Source of the DNA: Candidatus Brevefilum sp.
GTDB lineage: Bacteria > Chloroflexota > Anaerolineae > Anaerolineales > Anaerolineaceae
Reading direction: 5' to 3'
Length of the DNA stretch: 59,909 nucleotides
NCBI GenBank assembly: GCA_019428905.1
Contig: JAHYJN010000013.1
Coordinates: 1 to 59,909, forward strand
A program made the position numbers and the translations under genes. The number at the start of each line of letters is the position of its first letter. The first letter of the stretch is position 1. Below, piece by piece: positions 42,308 to 51,867 of the stretch. The notes beneath the pieces were generated by a model. That model did no database searches. It was not told the DNA's origin and saw only the letters and a program-made list of their open reading frames with translations.

Positions 42308-42326
42308 TCGATTTATTGAAAGGTGT

Positions 42327-42359
42327 AAAAGGCTGTCACTATATGTGGCAGCCTTTTTT
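42327..42359 (+). terminator. intrinsic terminator after ppdK
   Basis: AAAGGCTG-T-CAC pairs with GTG-G-CAGCCTTT across a TATAT loop and runs into six T. The rest of 42308-42614 has no gene and no promoter I can defend apart from an isolated TATAAT at 42449. Confidence 0.85.
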
Positions 42360-42614
42360 GATTCATGAATAAATTGGTGATAAAAGAAATGTTCTTTTTT
42401 GACGGTAATCGACATTACTGATGGGGGTATGTTGAGGCGTTCCTGGTTTATAATTACATAGAAACCCATCAGGAAATGATCCACAGAATGCTTGGTGAAA
42501 GATTGGTCATAAATTCCTAAAGAATTGGAATATTGCTCAAAATACCTCGTATCGGTCAATCTGTGCTTTGGGTCTACGTACCACCTGACATTAATGATCA
42601 CGACAGGAGTTGCA

Positions 42615-43559
42615 ATGAAACAAAATTTCGAAAAAATCAACAGCGATATTCGTGAACGGTTCTTAAGATTGAAAAGAGAAAACCCAGATGTCTTGAAACC
42701 AAAACTGGCTTTATCTTGGAGTAATTGGGGATTTGGCATGGAAAACTTGGAAGTATCAGCAAAACGACTCCAAGAATCTGGGATAAAGTGGATCGAACTC
42801 CACGGTAATCACTATGGGCCTGATATTGGTTATGACCCAAAAGAAACGATGCGCATCCTTTCGGATTATGATCTTCAAGTTGCAGGTATTTGCGGTATGT
42901 TTTCAGAGGATAACGATATGTCGAGCAATCGGGGGATTCATCGACAGGCTGCTATTGATTACATAAAACGAGAAATTAATTTCGCGCATCAGGTTAACGC
43001 CAGTTATATTCTGGTGGTTCCTGGTGCTGTAGGTCGTCCGAATGCTTATGACAACAGCGAATTCCAACGCAGTGTGGCAACATTGAAGGTCGTTGCGGAT
43101 CTATTCGTGCAATATGAGATTAAATGCGCGATTGAACCTATTCGAGCTGCAGAAGTGAGCTTCGTCCACACTGTTCGTGAGGCGAAAGAGTATATCAGTC
43201 ATGTGAACCATCCTGGTGTGGCCAACATCAACGGGGATGTTTACCACATGCAAGCAGAAGAGCAGCATATTGGTGCGGCTATTCTGGAGGCGGGTGTGGC
43301 ACTTGTCAACCTGCACATGGCTGATAGCAACCGGCGTGCCCTAGGTGAGGGTTCTCTGGATCTGGATACGATCATTATGGCGCTGTATTTGATTGGTTAT
43401 AATCGTCCAGGATGTTTCGTCACGCCAGAACCACTCGGGCCTGGAGGAGATCCCTATCCCGCAATGCATGGCATCCCCAACCAGGAGATGCTTGACCATT
43501 TGGTACAGCAGACAGCCTCCTACTTTAGGGCGAGAGAGGAAGCGGTCCTCTCGATGTGA
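42615..43559 (+). CDS. sugar phosphate isomerase/epimerase (AP-endonuclease 2-like TIM barrel)
   Basis: 314 aa from the ATG at 42615, preceded by AGGAG; the open frame to 42525 has no SD. Xylose isomerase-like TIM barrel: KPKLALSWSNWGFGMENLEV, IKWIELHGNHYGPDIGYDPK, LQVAGICGMF, ASYILVVPGAVGRPNAYDN, IKCAIEPIRAAEVSFVHTVR (metal-binding Glu), NINGDVYHM, LVNLHMADSNRRALGEGSLD and a final Glu in CFVTPEPLGPG. It resembles ketose 3-epimerases or L-rhamnose/hexulose isomerases of the same fold. It sits before the rhamnosidase gene, so a role in rhamnose or another deoxysugar is likely but not proven. Confidence 0.85.
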   Translation: MKQNFEKINSDIRERFLRLKRENPDVLKPKLALSWSNWGFGMENLEVSAKRLQESGIKWIELHGNHYGPDIGYDPKETMRILSDYDLQVAGICGMFSEDNDMSSNRGIHRQAAIDYIKREINFAHQVNASYILVVPGAVGRPNAYDNSEFQRSVATLKVVADLFVQYEIKCAIEPIRAAEVSFVHTVREAKEYISHVNHPGVANINGDVYHMQAEEQHIGAAILEAGVALVNLHMADSNRRALGEGSLDLDTIIMALYLIGYNRPGCFVTPEPLGPGGDPYPAMHGIPNQEMLDHLVQQTASYFRAREEAVLSM

Positions 43560-43647
43560 TTGTGAGAGGGTACACCTTAGAATTAATTCAAGGAAATTGG
43601 CTTTTCATCCATATTATATAACTACTTAGCGTACGAAGGGACAGGGG

Positions 43648-43682
43648 GGTGTAGTGCAGCGGCTTTGCTGCCACACCACACC
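43648..43682 (+). other. imperfect hairpin in the isomerase-rhamnosidase gap
   Basis: GGTGTAGTGCAGC folds back on GCTGCCACACCACACC across GGCTTT, with one bulge and a small internal loop. No U-tract follows. It is the only structure I see in the 342-base gap 43560-43901, apart from AT-rich sequence before the rhamnosidase SD. Confidence 0.35.
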
Positions 43683-43901
43683 GACCACTCTTTAGGAGCA
43701 GGACGGCCTGATCAGCTACAGTAATTTTTTGGTCCATTCACAGTTCTACCGGCTGTAGGGCTGGTTCGGTTATGTGGACATAAAGCTTGTACATGGTTAG
43801 CTAAGCTTTAAGGATTAAATTTTTTATATTTTCCTTAAAATTATGGAAAGCCAGGAAATTGAAGTGTTGAGAGACTAAAGTATCGGGAGAGAGGTTCGGA
43901 A

Positions 43902-46643
43902 ATGATTGAGCTTAGAGAATTGCTGTGCAAACATCTTCATAATCCATTGGGTATTGGGCTTGATGCCCCATTCTTCCAGTGGAAAATCGCATCAGATAAA
44001 AAACATGTTAAACAAACTGCTTTCAATATCCAGGTGGCAAAGCGGGATGATTTCACTACAACCGTTTGGGAGTCGGGCTGGGTTGAAACCGACACCTCGG
44101 TTCACATTATCTACCAGGGTGAAGCCCTTAAAAGCATGACCCGGTATTATTGGCGGGTGCGGATTAAAGATGAATCTGGGCAAGATTCTGATTGGAGTGA
44201 AACTGCATTTTTTGAGACTGGATTGAGAATTGATGATTGGCGGGCACAATGGATTGAGCCGGAAAAAGAGGTTGATCCAAAAGCATTTAAACCCGCGCCA
44301 TACCTTCGAAATGAATTCTTCGTCGGCAAAGACATTAAAGATGCAAAGCTGTATATCACTGCACATGGGCTTTATGAAGCGTATCTCAATGGAAAGCGAA
44401 TTGGTGAACAAATATTTATGCCTGGAAACACGGATGTGGCCAATCGGCTGCAGTATCAGGTTTATGATGTCGTTCATTTGCTGGCGGGAGAGAAAAATTG
44501 CATCGGTGTCATTTTAGGTGATGGCTGGTATCGCGGTTCTATCAATGTTGGATCATTAAGGAATGCTCATGGGGATAAGCTCGGTTTATTAGCTCAGCTG
44601 AAAATCACCTACTCAAATGGAGATACCGAGTATTTTATGACAGACGAGAATTGGAAGACGGTTACAGGTCCGATCATTAAGTCAGACATGAAGAAGGGGG
44701 AAGTGTTTGATGCGCGATACGATTTGCCAGGATGGAATGATGTTGGCTTTGATGATCGCCACTGGAAAGGTGTTCAAGTCGCTCAGCACAAATTGGACAA
44801 CCTGATCCCATCAGAAGGCGCGCCTGTTCGAAAAATGGAAGTTCTTAAACCACATACAATCATTCATACACCAAAAGGGGAAACCGTCATTGACTTTGGG
44901 CAGAATATTGCCGGGATTGTGAAGATGAAAGTTCAAGGCGATCGGGGAACAACGGTGTGCTTGAGGCACACCGAGGTGCTCGATAAAGATGGAAATTTCA
45001 CAGACGCCTATTTCGGTCCATCTGTTGGTGGCGTATTCCAACAACTTGATGAATATACTCTGAGTGGTGATGGTCTTGAAACTTACGAACCTCACTTTAC
45101 GGTTCATGGTTTCAGGTATGTCAAGATTGAAGGGTATCCTGGAGAATTTGACCCAGAGAATTTTGAAGCCATTGCCATTTACTCAGATATGGGCGAAACC
45201 GGGATTTTTGAATGTTCCAATCCGAAGCTTAACCAACTATTTGAAAATATCATGTGGACGATGAAGGGAAATTTTCTGGATATCCCCACCGATTGCCCGA
45301 CGCGCGAGCGGGCTGGATGGACTGGGGATGCACAGATATTTGTTCATACCGGTTCGCTGTTGATGAATGATGCTACTTTTTATGGGAAATGGATCAAAGA
45401 CGTCAGTTCTCAACAACATCCTGATGGAAAAATATTGAATGTTGTTCCGGATAAGTCTAAGGATTCAACGAAGGAGTTTCAAAGTTACTTCAATTTACCA
45501 CCAGGTTCGGCGGGGTGGGGTGATGCTGCTGTGATCATACCTTGGACGCTTTATGAGATGTTTGGTGATATCACAATTCTTGAGCATGAATATGAAAGTA
45601 TGAAAAAGTGGGTCGAATATGAACGCCGAAATGCGGAAAAGCGGCATTGGACGAAAATTATCAACCCTCTTAAGTGGTTCACACCCAACAAGAACGAACA
45701 CCAACGGTTCATTTGGGACACGAAATTTCATCTAGGCGAGTGGTTAGAGCCAGATATGCTGCTTAAAGATGTTTGGAAGGTCATCCTCAGAAACAGCCTC
45801 TTTTCTGATCCGATTGTGGCAACCGCGTATTTCAAACATTCTGCCTACCTGCTTGGGAAAACAGCTGGTGTTCTAGGTAAGGTGGAAGATGAAATTGAGT
45901 ACCTGGCTTTAGCAGAGAATATTCGCCAAGCTTTTATTAAGGAATTTATCCGAGACGATGGAACCATGAAGATATATCCAAAAAGGCAGGCCCCGTATGT
46001 TAGAGCATTAGCATTTGAATTGTATACTGATGATCTTCGTGCAAAGATCGAAGGCCAATTGATAGAACGTGTTGAGGAAAAAGAGCGGCATTTATTTACT
46101 GGATTTCTTTCAACCCCCTTCCTCCTTTCTGTGCTGAGCGAGGCTGGTCAGACTGAAATGGCTTATGAAATTCTTCTGCAAGAGGACAGTCCTTCATGGT
46201 TGTATGCGATCAACAAAGGTGCAACGACTGTTTGGGAAGATTGGGAAGGTATCAGTGAAGAGGGCGTTCCAACAGCCTCGCAAAATCATTACTCCAAAGG
46301 TGCTGTTGCTAGCTGGTTTTTTGAGTATATTTGTGGCATCCAATTAGACCGCAGCTCACCAGCATATAAACATTTTTATCTTAAGCCTAACCCAGGTGGC
46401 GGCCTTTCCTGGGCGAAGGCTGCCTTTGATTCTCCTTATGGACAAATAGAATCGCAATGGGAAAACGATGAGGCAACGATTCAGTATACTTTTACAATAC
46501 CTGCGAATGCTTGCGCAACGGTTGTCTTGAAGAATGCTGGATATTTTACACCAACAGAGGACATATCAAATTTCACAATATCAGATACAGAGGTTTGTTT
46601 TGATTTATCAAGTGGTACCTATCAGTTTATTGTAAATATTTGA
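43902..46643 (+). CDS. alpha-L-rhamnosidase (GH78)
   Basis: 913 aa. Releases terminal L-rhamnose from rhamnosides. Layout as in GH78: an N-terminal fibronectin-like strand region ending RYYWRVRIKDESGQDSDWSE, a carbohydrate-binding beta sandwich (YITAHGLYEAYLNGKRIGEQ, GVILGDGWYRGSINVG), the linker domain with FDARYDLPGWNDVGFDDRHW, and the (alpha/alpha)6 barrel with DIPTDCPTRERAGWTGDAQI. That stretch holds the Asp, Arg, Glu (general acid) and Asp of the active site. A second acidic site lies in TTVWEDWEGISEEG, followed by SHYSKG-like QNHYSKGAVASWFFEYICGI. No signal peptide: the enzyme is cytoplasmic and needs an importer, which the next gene provides. Confidence 0.94.
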   Translation: MIELRELLCKHLHNPLGIGLDAPFFQWKIASDKKHVKQTAFNIQVAKRDDFTTTVWESGWVETDTSVHIIYQGEALKSMTRYYWRVRIKDESGQDSDWSETAFFETGLRIDDWRAQWIEPEKEVDPKAFKPAPYLRNEFFVGKDIKDAKLYITAHGLYEAYLNGKRIGEQIFMPGNTDVANRLQYQVYDVVHLLAGEKNCIGVILGDGWYRGSINVGSLRNAHGDKLGLLAQLKITYSNGDTEYFMTDENWKTVTGPIIKSDMKKGEVFDARYDLPGWNDVGFDDRHWKGVQVAQHKLDNLIPSEGAPVRKMEVLKPHTIIHTPKGETVIDFGQNIAGIVKMKVQGDRGTTVCLRHTEVLDKDGNFTDAYFGPSVGGVFQQLDEYTLSGDGLETYEPHFTVHGFRYVKIEGYPGEFDPENFEAIAIYSDMGETGIFECSNPKLNQLFENIMWTMKGNFLDIPTDCPTRERAGWTGDAQIFVHTGSLLMNDATFYGKWIKDVSSQQHPDGKILNVVPDKSKDSTKEFQSYFNLPPGSAGWGDAAVIIPWTLYEMFGDITILEHEYESMKKWVEYERRNAEKRHWTKIINPLKWFTPNKNEHQRFIWDTKFHLGEWLEPDMLLKDVWKVILRNSLFSDPIVATAYFKHSAYLLGKTAGVLGKVEDEIEYLALAENIRQAFIKEFIRDDGTMKIYPKRQAPYVRALAFELYTDDLRAKIEGQLIERVEEKERHLFTGFLSTPFLLSVLSEAGQTEMAYEILLQEDSPSWLYAINKGATTVWEDWEGISEEGVPTASQNHYSKGAVASWFFEYICGIQLDRSSPAYKHFYLKPNPGGGLSWAKAAFDSPYGQIESQWENDEATIQYTFTIPANACATVVLKNAGYFTPTEDISNFTISDTEVCFDLSSGTYQFIVNI

Positions 46644-46685
46644 TCTTGGATTCCCCTGTGTATTGGAGAAAAATTTTCAGTCCAA

Positions 46686-46729
46686 CTTGAACAAAGTAAA
46701 CTTGGTTTAATTACCCCACTTTGCTCAAG
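46686..46729 (+). other. long stem-loop between rhamnosidase and symporter genes
   Basis: CTTGA-A-CAAAGT (46686-46697) pairs with ACTTTG-C-TCAAG (46718-46729), 11 bp with one mismatch and a 20-base loop, no U-tract. Such intercistronic hairpins can adjust the relative amount of upstream and downstream mRNA. Confidence 0.4.
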
Positions 46730-46826
46730 AAAAGTGACTGAATAATTTATCAAATAATGAGGGGTGTATTATTGAAATTCTAGATGAGATGGATAGCTTA
46801 AGCAAACGTCTGGAGGCGTGAGGATT

Positions 46827-48215
46827 ATGGGCATCGTTGATGGAAAAGTGATTGAAACAACAACCCAGTTTGAAAAACCGAAAACTGTATTAACAACAAA
46901 AGAGAAGATCGCTTTTTTTGCTGTGAATTTGGGAAATATCCCCCTAATGAGCTTGCTGGGTGGGTTTTTATTGATTTTTTACACCGATATTGTGGGATTA
47001 AACCCAGCAATGATCGGAACGCTGTTCTTACTTTCAAGAGTTTTAGATGGTGTAAATGATCCGATCATGGGTTATGTTATTGATCACCTGCCCCAGACAA
47101 AAATGGGTCGTTTTCGCTCGTATATCATTATTGGCACACTCATTACAACAGCAGTGTTCCTGATGATGTGGTTAGGTCCCAGCCTGGCACCAAGCGGGAA
47201 GATGGCGATTGCTTTCATCGGTTATATCTTGTTTGGATTTGTGTTCGACTTAATGGACATTCCATTAAATGCAATGATTCCGGTGATGAGTGCCTACGAC
47301 AATGACCGTAACATTCTCTCAAATATTAAGGGTATTGCTTACGCTGTGGGTGGTATGGTGATCTATATTGTTACTATTCCAATTGTTTCCAGTTTTGCCA
47401 CTCAACGACAGGGTTACCATATTTTGATTATTGCCGCCAGTGTTTTTGTGTTGGTTTTTTCCATATTAGGGACACTAGGAATTAAAGAGAGAGTTTATCC
47501 TGTTAGCCAAGAGGCCTACAAATTTCGAGATGTTTTGAGAATAATCGGGTCAAAACCGGTTTTTGCGCATTTTGTGAATACATTACTCTTGCAAATTGGA
47601 AATGGATTGACACAAGGCACACTCATTTTCTTCTACACCTACGTGTTGAATCGTCCAGATTTATTTGCCCTTGCGGCCAGCGGGTATATTGTAGGGATCA
47701 TATTCGCCTCATTCGTGACACCCAAGCTTGTCCGGTTATTTGGCAAGAAAAATACGAAAACCTTTGCCAACATTCTGATGATGGCTGGGTTATTTGTGTT
47801 ATTCTTCTTGCCTGCAAATCAACCCATGTTGTTTGTGCTGGTTACATTGATTATCTCTCCTGGGATGGGTGTCAATCAGATCTTGGTTTACAGCATCCAA
47901 GCCGACAACACAGACTATATCGAGTGGAAAAAGGGATACCGCGCTGAAGGTGCAATTGCTGCCGTCAACTCCTTTATTATTAAGGCTGGGCTTGGCGTAG
48001 GCTCTGCAGTTGGAGCATATCTTTTAGCATACGTAAATTATGTTCCCAATCAGGCACAGACGGTGAGAACGATCCAGGGATTGTATTGGGTTAATTACTT
48101 GATCCCGGCGATGATTTCACTGGTTGCACTTGGCGTTTGGATTTTTGGCTATCCGTTGAATAAGCAGATGACCCAGGTGATGAGAAATGAATTGGACATC
48201 CTCAGGGGAGAATAA
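46827..48215 (+). CDS. GPH-family (MelB-like) sugar:cation symporter
   Basis: 462 aa from the ATG at 46827 (GGAGG 10 bases upstream; the GTG at 46818 is too close to it). Twelve TM helices. The GPH/MelB marks are GGFLLIFYTDIVGLNP in helix 2 and SRVLDGVNDPIMGYVIDHLP (D..NDP.MG, cation and sugar site). The loop KMGRFRSYIIIGT and the helix 4 Asp in FVFDLMDIPLNAMIPVMS also fit. It would take up a rhamnoside or oligosaccharide with Na+ or H+, feeding the cytoplasmic GH78. The sugar itself cannot be read from the sequence. Confidence 0.9.
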   Translation: MGIVDGKVIETTTQFEKPKTVLTTKEKIAFFAVNLGNIPLMSLLGGFLLIFYTDIVGLNPAMIGTLFLLSRVLDGVNDPIMGYVIDHLPQTKMGRFRSYIIIGTLITTAVFLMMWLGPSLAPSGKMAIAFIGYILFGFVFDLMDIPLNAMIPVMSAYDNDRNILSNIKGIAYAVGGMVIYIVTIPIVSSFATQRQGYHILIIAASVFVLVFSILGTLGIKERVYPVSQEAYKFRDVLRIIGSKPVFAHFVNTLLLQIGNGLTQGTLIFFYTYVLNRPDLFALAASGYIVGIIFASFVTPKLVRLFGKKNTKTFANILMMAGLFVLFFLPANQPMLFVLVTLIISPGMGVNQILVYSIQADNTDYIEWKKGYRAEGAIAAVNSFIIKAGLGVGSAVGAYLLAYVNYVPNQAQTVRTIQGLYWVNYLIPAMISLVALGVWIFGYPLNKQMTQVMRNELDILRGE

Positions 48216-48464
48216 GGGGCGTACCTGAAGAAGAATTTTGTGAATTTCTGTGTTCCAGGCGGCATGAAATTTTGTTGGGTTCTCGGAGCAAGTTAAAAGT
48301 GTGTGGATTGGCACAAAATGTGAGGATGATGAATTTTGGTCTTTGCTTGTGTGAAATATTGAATGAGGTCTGAAGTGGCCTTATTTAACCAGAATTTCTG
48401 ACTATAAAATTCAATATAAGTTATACAATTTGTTATGCACACACCCAATTCATCATTCGATTCT

Positions 48465-48472
48465 GGTATACT
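48465..48472 (+). promoter_or_regulatory. possible extended -10 upstream of the pyruvate dehydrogenase operon
   Basis: GG-TATACT preceded by T gives TGG-TATACT, an extended -10 (TGN-TATACT) about 80 bases before the E1alpha start. No -35 is clear. The rest of the 48216-48553 gap is AT-rich and without other features. Confidence 0.35.
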
Positions 48473-48553
48473 TGAATTTGTTGAGATTATCTAAAAAATT
48501 GTACACAACACATCAGGAAATTCATAGATTAAGTAATGAAGGGACGAGACCAT

Positions 48554-49567
48554 ATGAAAAAAAAGGACTATTTTGACCTGTATCGAGAGATGGTCATCAT
48601 CCGCCGGATCGAGGAACGCGCTGCTGAATTGTATCAGAAGGGTAAGATCGGCGGATTTTTGCATCTGTATATCGGCCAGGAAGCGGTCTGCGCCGGAATC
48701 GGATCGGTCAGGCAGCCCCAGGATCGGCTGATCACAGCTTATCGCGATCATGGATGGGCCATCAGTTCTGGAATTGATCCGAAATTCGTGATGGCCGAAT
48801 TATTAGGCAAGGTCGATGGCTGCTCTGAGGGGAAGGGCGGGTCGATGCACATGGCGGATGTCGAGAAGAACTTCTGGGGGGGGCATGCGATTGTCGGCGC
48901 GCATATCCCCATTGCTGCTGGAATGGCATTAGGTGATGTTTACCAGGGTAACGATGATGCAATTACGATCTGCATGTTTGGGGATGGCGCAACCAATATT
49001 GGCTTCTTCCACGAGGGGCTGAACCTGAGCAAGGTGTGGAACCTGCCGGTGTTGTGGGTGTGCGAGAATAACCAGTACGGGATGGGCACCGCAGTGGACC
49101 GGGCTTCAGCCGTATCTGAGATCCGCCAAAAAGCAGAGGGCTATGGCATGCAAAATGAACGCATCGACGGGATGGATGTGATGCAGGTTCGTGAGGACGT
49201 AGCCCGGGTACTGGATAAGATCCGTAAAGAGGGAGGGCCTTACTTGCTGGAGATCATGACCTACCGCTATCGTGGGCATTCGATGGGTGACCCGGAACGA
49301 TACCGTGAAAAAGATGAAGTGAAAAAGTGGGAGGAAGAAGACCCAATCGGTATCTTTAGAAAGCACATTGTTGAAGAGGGTGTCGGAACAGAAGCCGAGC
49401 TTGACGAGCAGGATGAAGAAGCGGAGAAAATCGTCCAGGAGGCGGTAGATTTTGCGGAAGCCAGCCCTGAACCGGATGATGATGCCCTGTTTGAGCACAT
49501 TTATGCAGAACCAACCCCCATTGAATATCGGGGTTATGCCTTATCTCAGGAAAGCGAGGGAAAATAA
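48554..49567 (+). CDS. pyruvate dehydrogenase-type E1 component, alpha subunit
   Basis: 337 aa from the ATG at 48554 (AAGGG upstream); the ATG at 48536 has no SD. Thiamine diphosphate enzyme: FLHLYIGQEAVCAGIGSV, RDHGWAISSGIDPKFVMAEL, GGSMHMADVEKNFWGGHAIV, the ThDP/Mg motif FGDGATNIGFFHEGLNLS followed by CENNQYGMGT, and the regulatory loop YRYRGHSMGDPERYREKDEV. With the beta subunit it decarboxylates a 2-oxoacid (pyruvate most likely) and acetylates the E2 lipoyl group. Acetoin dehydrogenase has very similar subunits and is not excluded. Confidence 0.93.
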   Translation: MKKKDYFDLYREMVIIRRIEERAAELYQKGKIGGFLHLYIGQEAVCAGIGSVRQPQDRLITAYRDHGWAISSGIDPKFVMAELLGKVDGCSEGKGGSMHMADVEKNFWGGHAIVGAHIPIAAGMALGDVYQGNDDAITICMFGDGATNIGFFHEGLNLSKVWNLPVLWVCENNQYGMGTAVDRASAVSEIRQKAEGYGMQNERIDGMDVMQVREDVARVLDKIRKEGGPYLLEIMTYRYRGHSMGDPERYREKDEVKKWEEEDPIGIFRKHIVEEGVGTEAELDEQDEEAEKIVQEAVDFAEASPEPDDDALFEHIYAEPTPIEYRGYALSQESEGK

Positions 49568-49568
49568 C

Positions 49569-50549
49569 ATGGCACGAATGACGATGCGTGAAGCCATATC
49601 CAGAGCGCTGTGGGAAGAAATGGAGCGCGATGAGCGTGTTTTCATCATGGGTGAAGAAGTTGGCCTGTGGGGTGGCACCTATGCTGTCACCAAGGGCTTC
49701 TACGACCGGTTTGGCGAGGAGCGGGTGAAAGACACACCGATCGCAGAAGCGGCGATTGTCGGCGGCGCGATTGGGGCGGCCTTGACTGGCGCCCGACCGA
49801 TTGCGGAACTGATGACGATCAATTTCGCATTCGTGGCGATGGACCACATCGTCAACGAAGCCGCCAAGCTGCACTATATGTTCGCCGGGCAATTCAAGCT
49901 TCCCCTGGTGATCCGTGCGGTGAGCGGCGGCGGGCGCCAGCTGGGTGCAACCCACTCACAAACACCAGATGCGATCTTTGCCCATTTCCCCGGGTTGAAG
50001 GTCGTATCACCCGGAACACCGGCTGACGCCAAAGGGCTGCTGAAGAGCGCCATTCGCAGCGATGACCCGGTCTTATTCATTGAAAACGCCACTCTGTACC
50101 AGTTGAAGGGTGAGGTGCCAGATGATGAGGACTACCTCGAGCCATTGGGTAAATCCAAGGTCCAGCGTGAGGGTGATGACGTGACAATTGTGGCTTACTC
50201 AAAGATGGTCCCATTAGCGCTGGAAGCAGCGGAAAGGCTGGCGGATGAAGGGATCGAAGCTGAAGTGGTTGACTTGCGCTCACTGCGCCCGCTGGATATG
50301 GACCCGGTGATCGCATCCTTCAAACGCACCAACCGGGCCGTGATCGCCGAGGAGGGCTGGCGTTCGTATGGGGTGGGGTCGGAAGTTTCAGCCAGGATTT
50401 ACGAGCTGGCATTTGATTATGTCGATGCCCCGGTCAAGCGGGTGGCACAAGCGGAGGTGCCGCTGCCCTATAACGCCAGGTTGGAGCAGTTGGCCTTGCC
50501 GCAATCAGAAGATATCTATCATGCTGTGAAGGAGGTTCTCAATGGCTGA
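49569..50549 (+). CDS. pyruvate dehydrogenase-type E1 component, beta subunit
   Basis: 326 aa from the ATG at 49569, one base after the E1alpha stop and with GAGGG just upstream; a longer frame to 49452 is inside E1alpha. MTMREAISRALWEEMERDER, VFIMGEEVGLWGGTYAVTKG, KDTPIAEAAIVGGAIGAAL, PIAELMTINFAFVAMDHIVN, GGGRQLGATHSQTPDAIFAH, and DDVTIVAYSKMV then VVDLRSLRPLDMDPV are all usual for the E1 beta transketolase-like fold. It ends 8 bases inside the next gene. Confidence 0.95.
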   Translation: MARMTMREAISRALWEEMERDERVFIMGEEVGLWGGTYAVTKGFYDRFGEERVKDTPIAEAAIVGGAIGAALTGARPIAELMTINFAFVAMDHIVNEAAKLHYMFAGQFKLPLVIRAVSGGGRQLGATHSQTPDAIFAHFPGLKVVSPGTPADAKGLLKSAIRSDDPVLFIENATLYQLKGEVPDDEDYLEPLGKSKVQREGDDVTIVAYSKMVPLALEAAERLADEGIEAEVVDLRSLRPLDMDPVIASFKRTNRAVIAEEGWRSYGVGSEVSARIYELAFDYVDAPVKRVAQAEVPLPYNARLEQLALPQSEDIYHAVKEVLNG

Positions 50550-51846
50550 ACTGGTAACCATGCCCAAATTGGGCTTTGACATGGCTGAGGGCACGTTGGT
50601 GCGCTGGGTGAAAGCTGAAGGCGACCCAGTCGATAAGGGTGAGGTGATCGCTGAAATCGAAACCGATAAAGCGACGGTTGAGGTTGAATCCAGCTACCAG
50701 GGTGTGATGTTCCGTCACCTGGCCGAAGAGGGGACCGCGCTGCCGGTCAATGCCCCGATCGCGGTGGTTGTCGATGAGGGTGAAGAGCCTTCCGATGATG
50801 AGCTCGATGCCTTACTGGGGGGTGCAGGCGTCAAGAAACCCAAGAAAGCGGCCGCAAAGGAAGCAGAACCTGCTGTAAAAGAAGACAAGGCTGAGAAGAA
50901 GGCGGTACCTGCTGAGGAAACCGAGCAAGACGTTTCGCCCGCAGGTGGTGTGCGGTCATCGCCCTTGGCTCGACGAATGGCAGAAGAGCACGATATTGCG
51001 CTATCTGAGGTTGAGGGCAGCGGACCCCAAGGGCGAATCGTCAAGAAGGATGTTGAGGATTATCTCGAATCGATGCGCGCGGAAGGGCGCGAAGAAGAGG
51101 CTGAAGTGGTTGAGAAAACCTTGCAACCAATGGCCGCATTCGCCACGGGAGAAATTCCCGAAGACGAAGTGATCGCCATGAGCCGTTTGCGCCAGGCCAT
51201 CAGCCGCCGCATGCAGGAATCCTTTATGAACTTCCCCCATTTTTACCTGACCCGGGTTTACAAAACCGGTGCGCTGATGAAACTACGCAAAGAGCTCAAC
51301 CAACTGCTGCCCGATGGGGATAAGCTCTCAGTGAATGATTTCATCATCAAGGCAGTGGCACTGGCGTTGCGCCAATACCCGAATTTGAATGCCTCCATTG
51401 AGGATGACTCACACCTCCGACGGCATGGGCATGTCAATGTGGGCGTGGCCGTGGCGGTGGAGGGCGGCTTGATGACCGTGGTGTGTAAGGATGCTGATCA
51501 GAAACCGCTGCGCTTGATTGCGCGTGAAGTGCGCGAGATGGCCGAGCGGGCGCGCGACCGAAAGGTCAAAACCGAGGATATCGAGGGATCGACCTTCTCC
51601 GTGAGCAACTTAGGCATGTTTGGGATCGATGAATTTGCAGCGATTATCAACCCGCCGGAGGCTGGCATCCTGGCGGTGAGTGCGGTACAGAATGTTCCGG
51701 TGGTTGAAGAGGGCGAACTGAAGATTGGTTCCCGGATGAAGGCGACCCTGTCAGCCGATCATCGTGTGACCGATGGCGCAGAGGCGGCCGAGTTTATGGC
51801 TGTGCTGGCGGAATACCTCGAGGAGCCAATGCGATTGTTGATATAA
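50542..51846 (+). CDS. dihydrolipoamide acyltransferase (E2) of the 2-oxoacid dehydrogenase complex
   Basis: 434 aa. One N-terminal lipoyl domain (EIETDKATVEVES with the lipoylated Lys) is followed by an Ala/Lys/Glu-rich linker. The peripheral subunit-binding domain (SPLARRMAEEHDIALSEVEG) follows, then the catalytic domain with MQESFMNFPHFYLTRV, VNVGVAVAVEGGLMTVV, SNLGMFGIDEFAAIINPPEA and the active-site ADHRVTDGAEAAEFM (DHRxxDG). It forms the complex core and passes the acyl group to CoA. SD GGAGG lies inside E1beta, overlap 8 bases. No lipoamide dehydrogenase (E3) follows. Confidence 0.95.
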   Translation: MAELVTMPKLGFDMAEGTLVRWVKAEGDPVDKGEVIAEIETDKATVEVESSYQGVMFRHLAEEGTALPVNAPIAVVVDEGEEPSDDELDALLGGAGVKKPKKAAAKEAEPAVKEDKAEKKAVPAEETEQDVSPAGGVRSSPLARRMAEEHDIALSEVEGSGPQGRIVKKDVEDYLESMRAEGREEEAEVVEKTLQPMAAFATGEIPEDEVIAMSRLRQAISRRMQESFMNFPHFYLTRVYKTGALMKLRKELNQLLPDGDKLSVNDFIIKAVALALRQYPNLNASIEDDSHLRRHGHVNVGVAVAVEGGLMTVVCKDADQKPLRLIAREVREMAERARDRKVKTEDIEGSTFSVSNLGMFGIDEFAAIINPPEAGILAVSAVQNVPVVEEGELKIGSRMKATLSADHRVTDGAEAAEFMAVLAEYLEEPMRLLI

Positions 51847-51867
51847 GTGAAGGTTAAAAGAACATCA

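Noticed and set aside
42245..42739. 164-codon minus-strand frame between ppdK and the isomerase gene
   Set aside because: Covers a clear terminator and the starts and ends of two well supported genes on the other strand.
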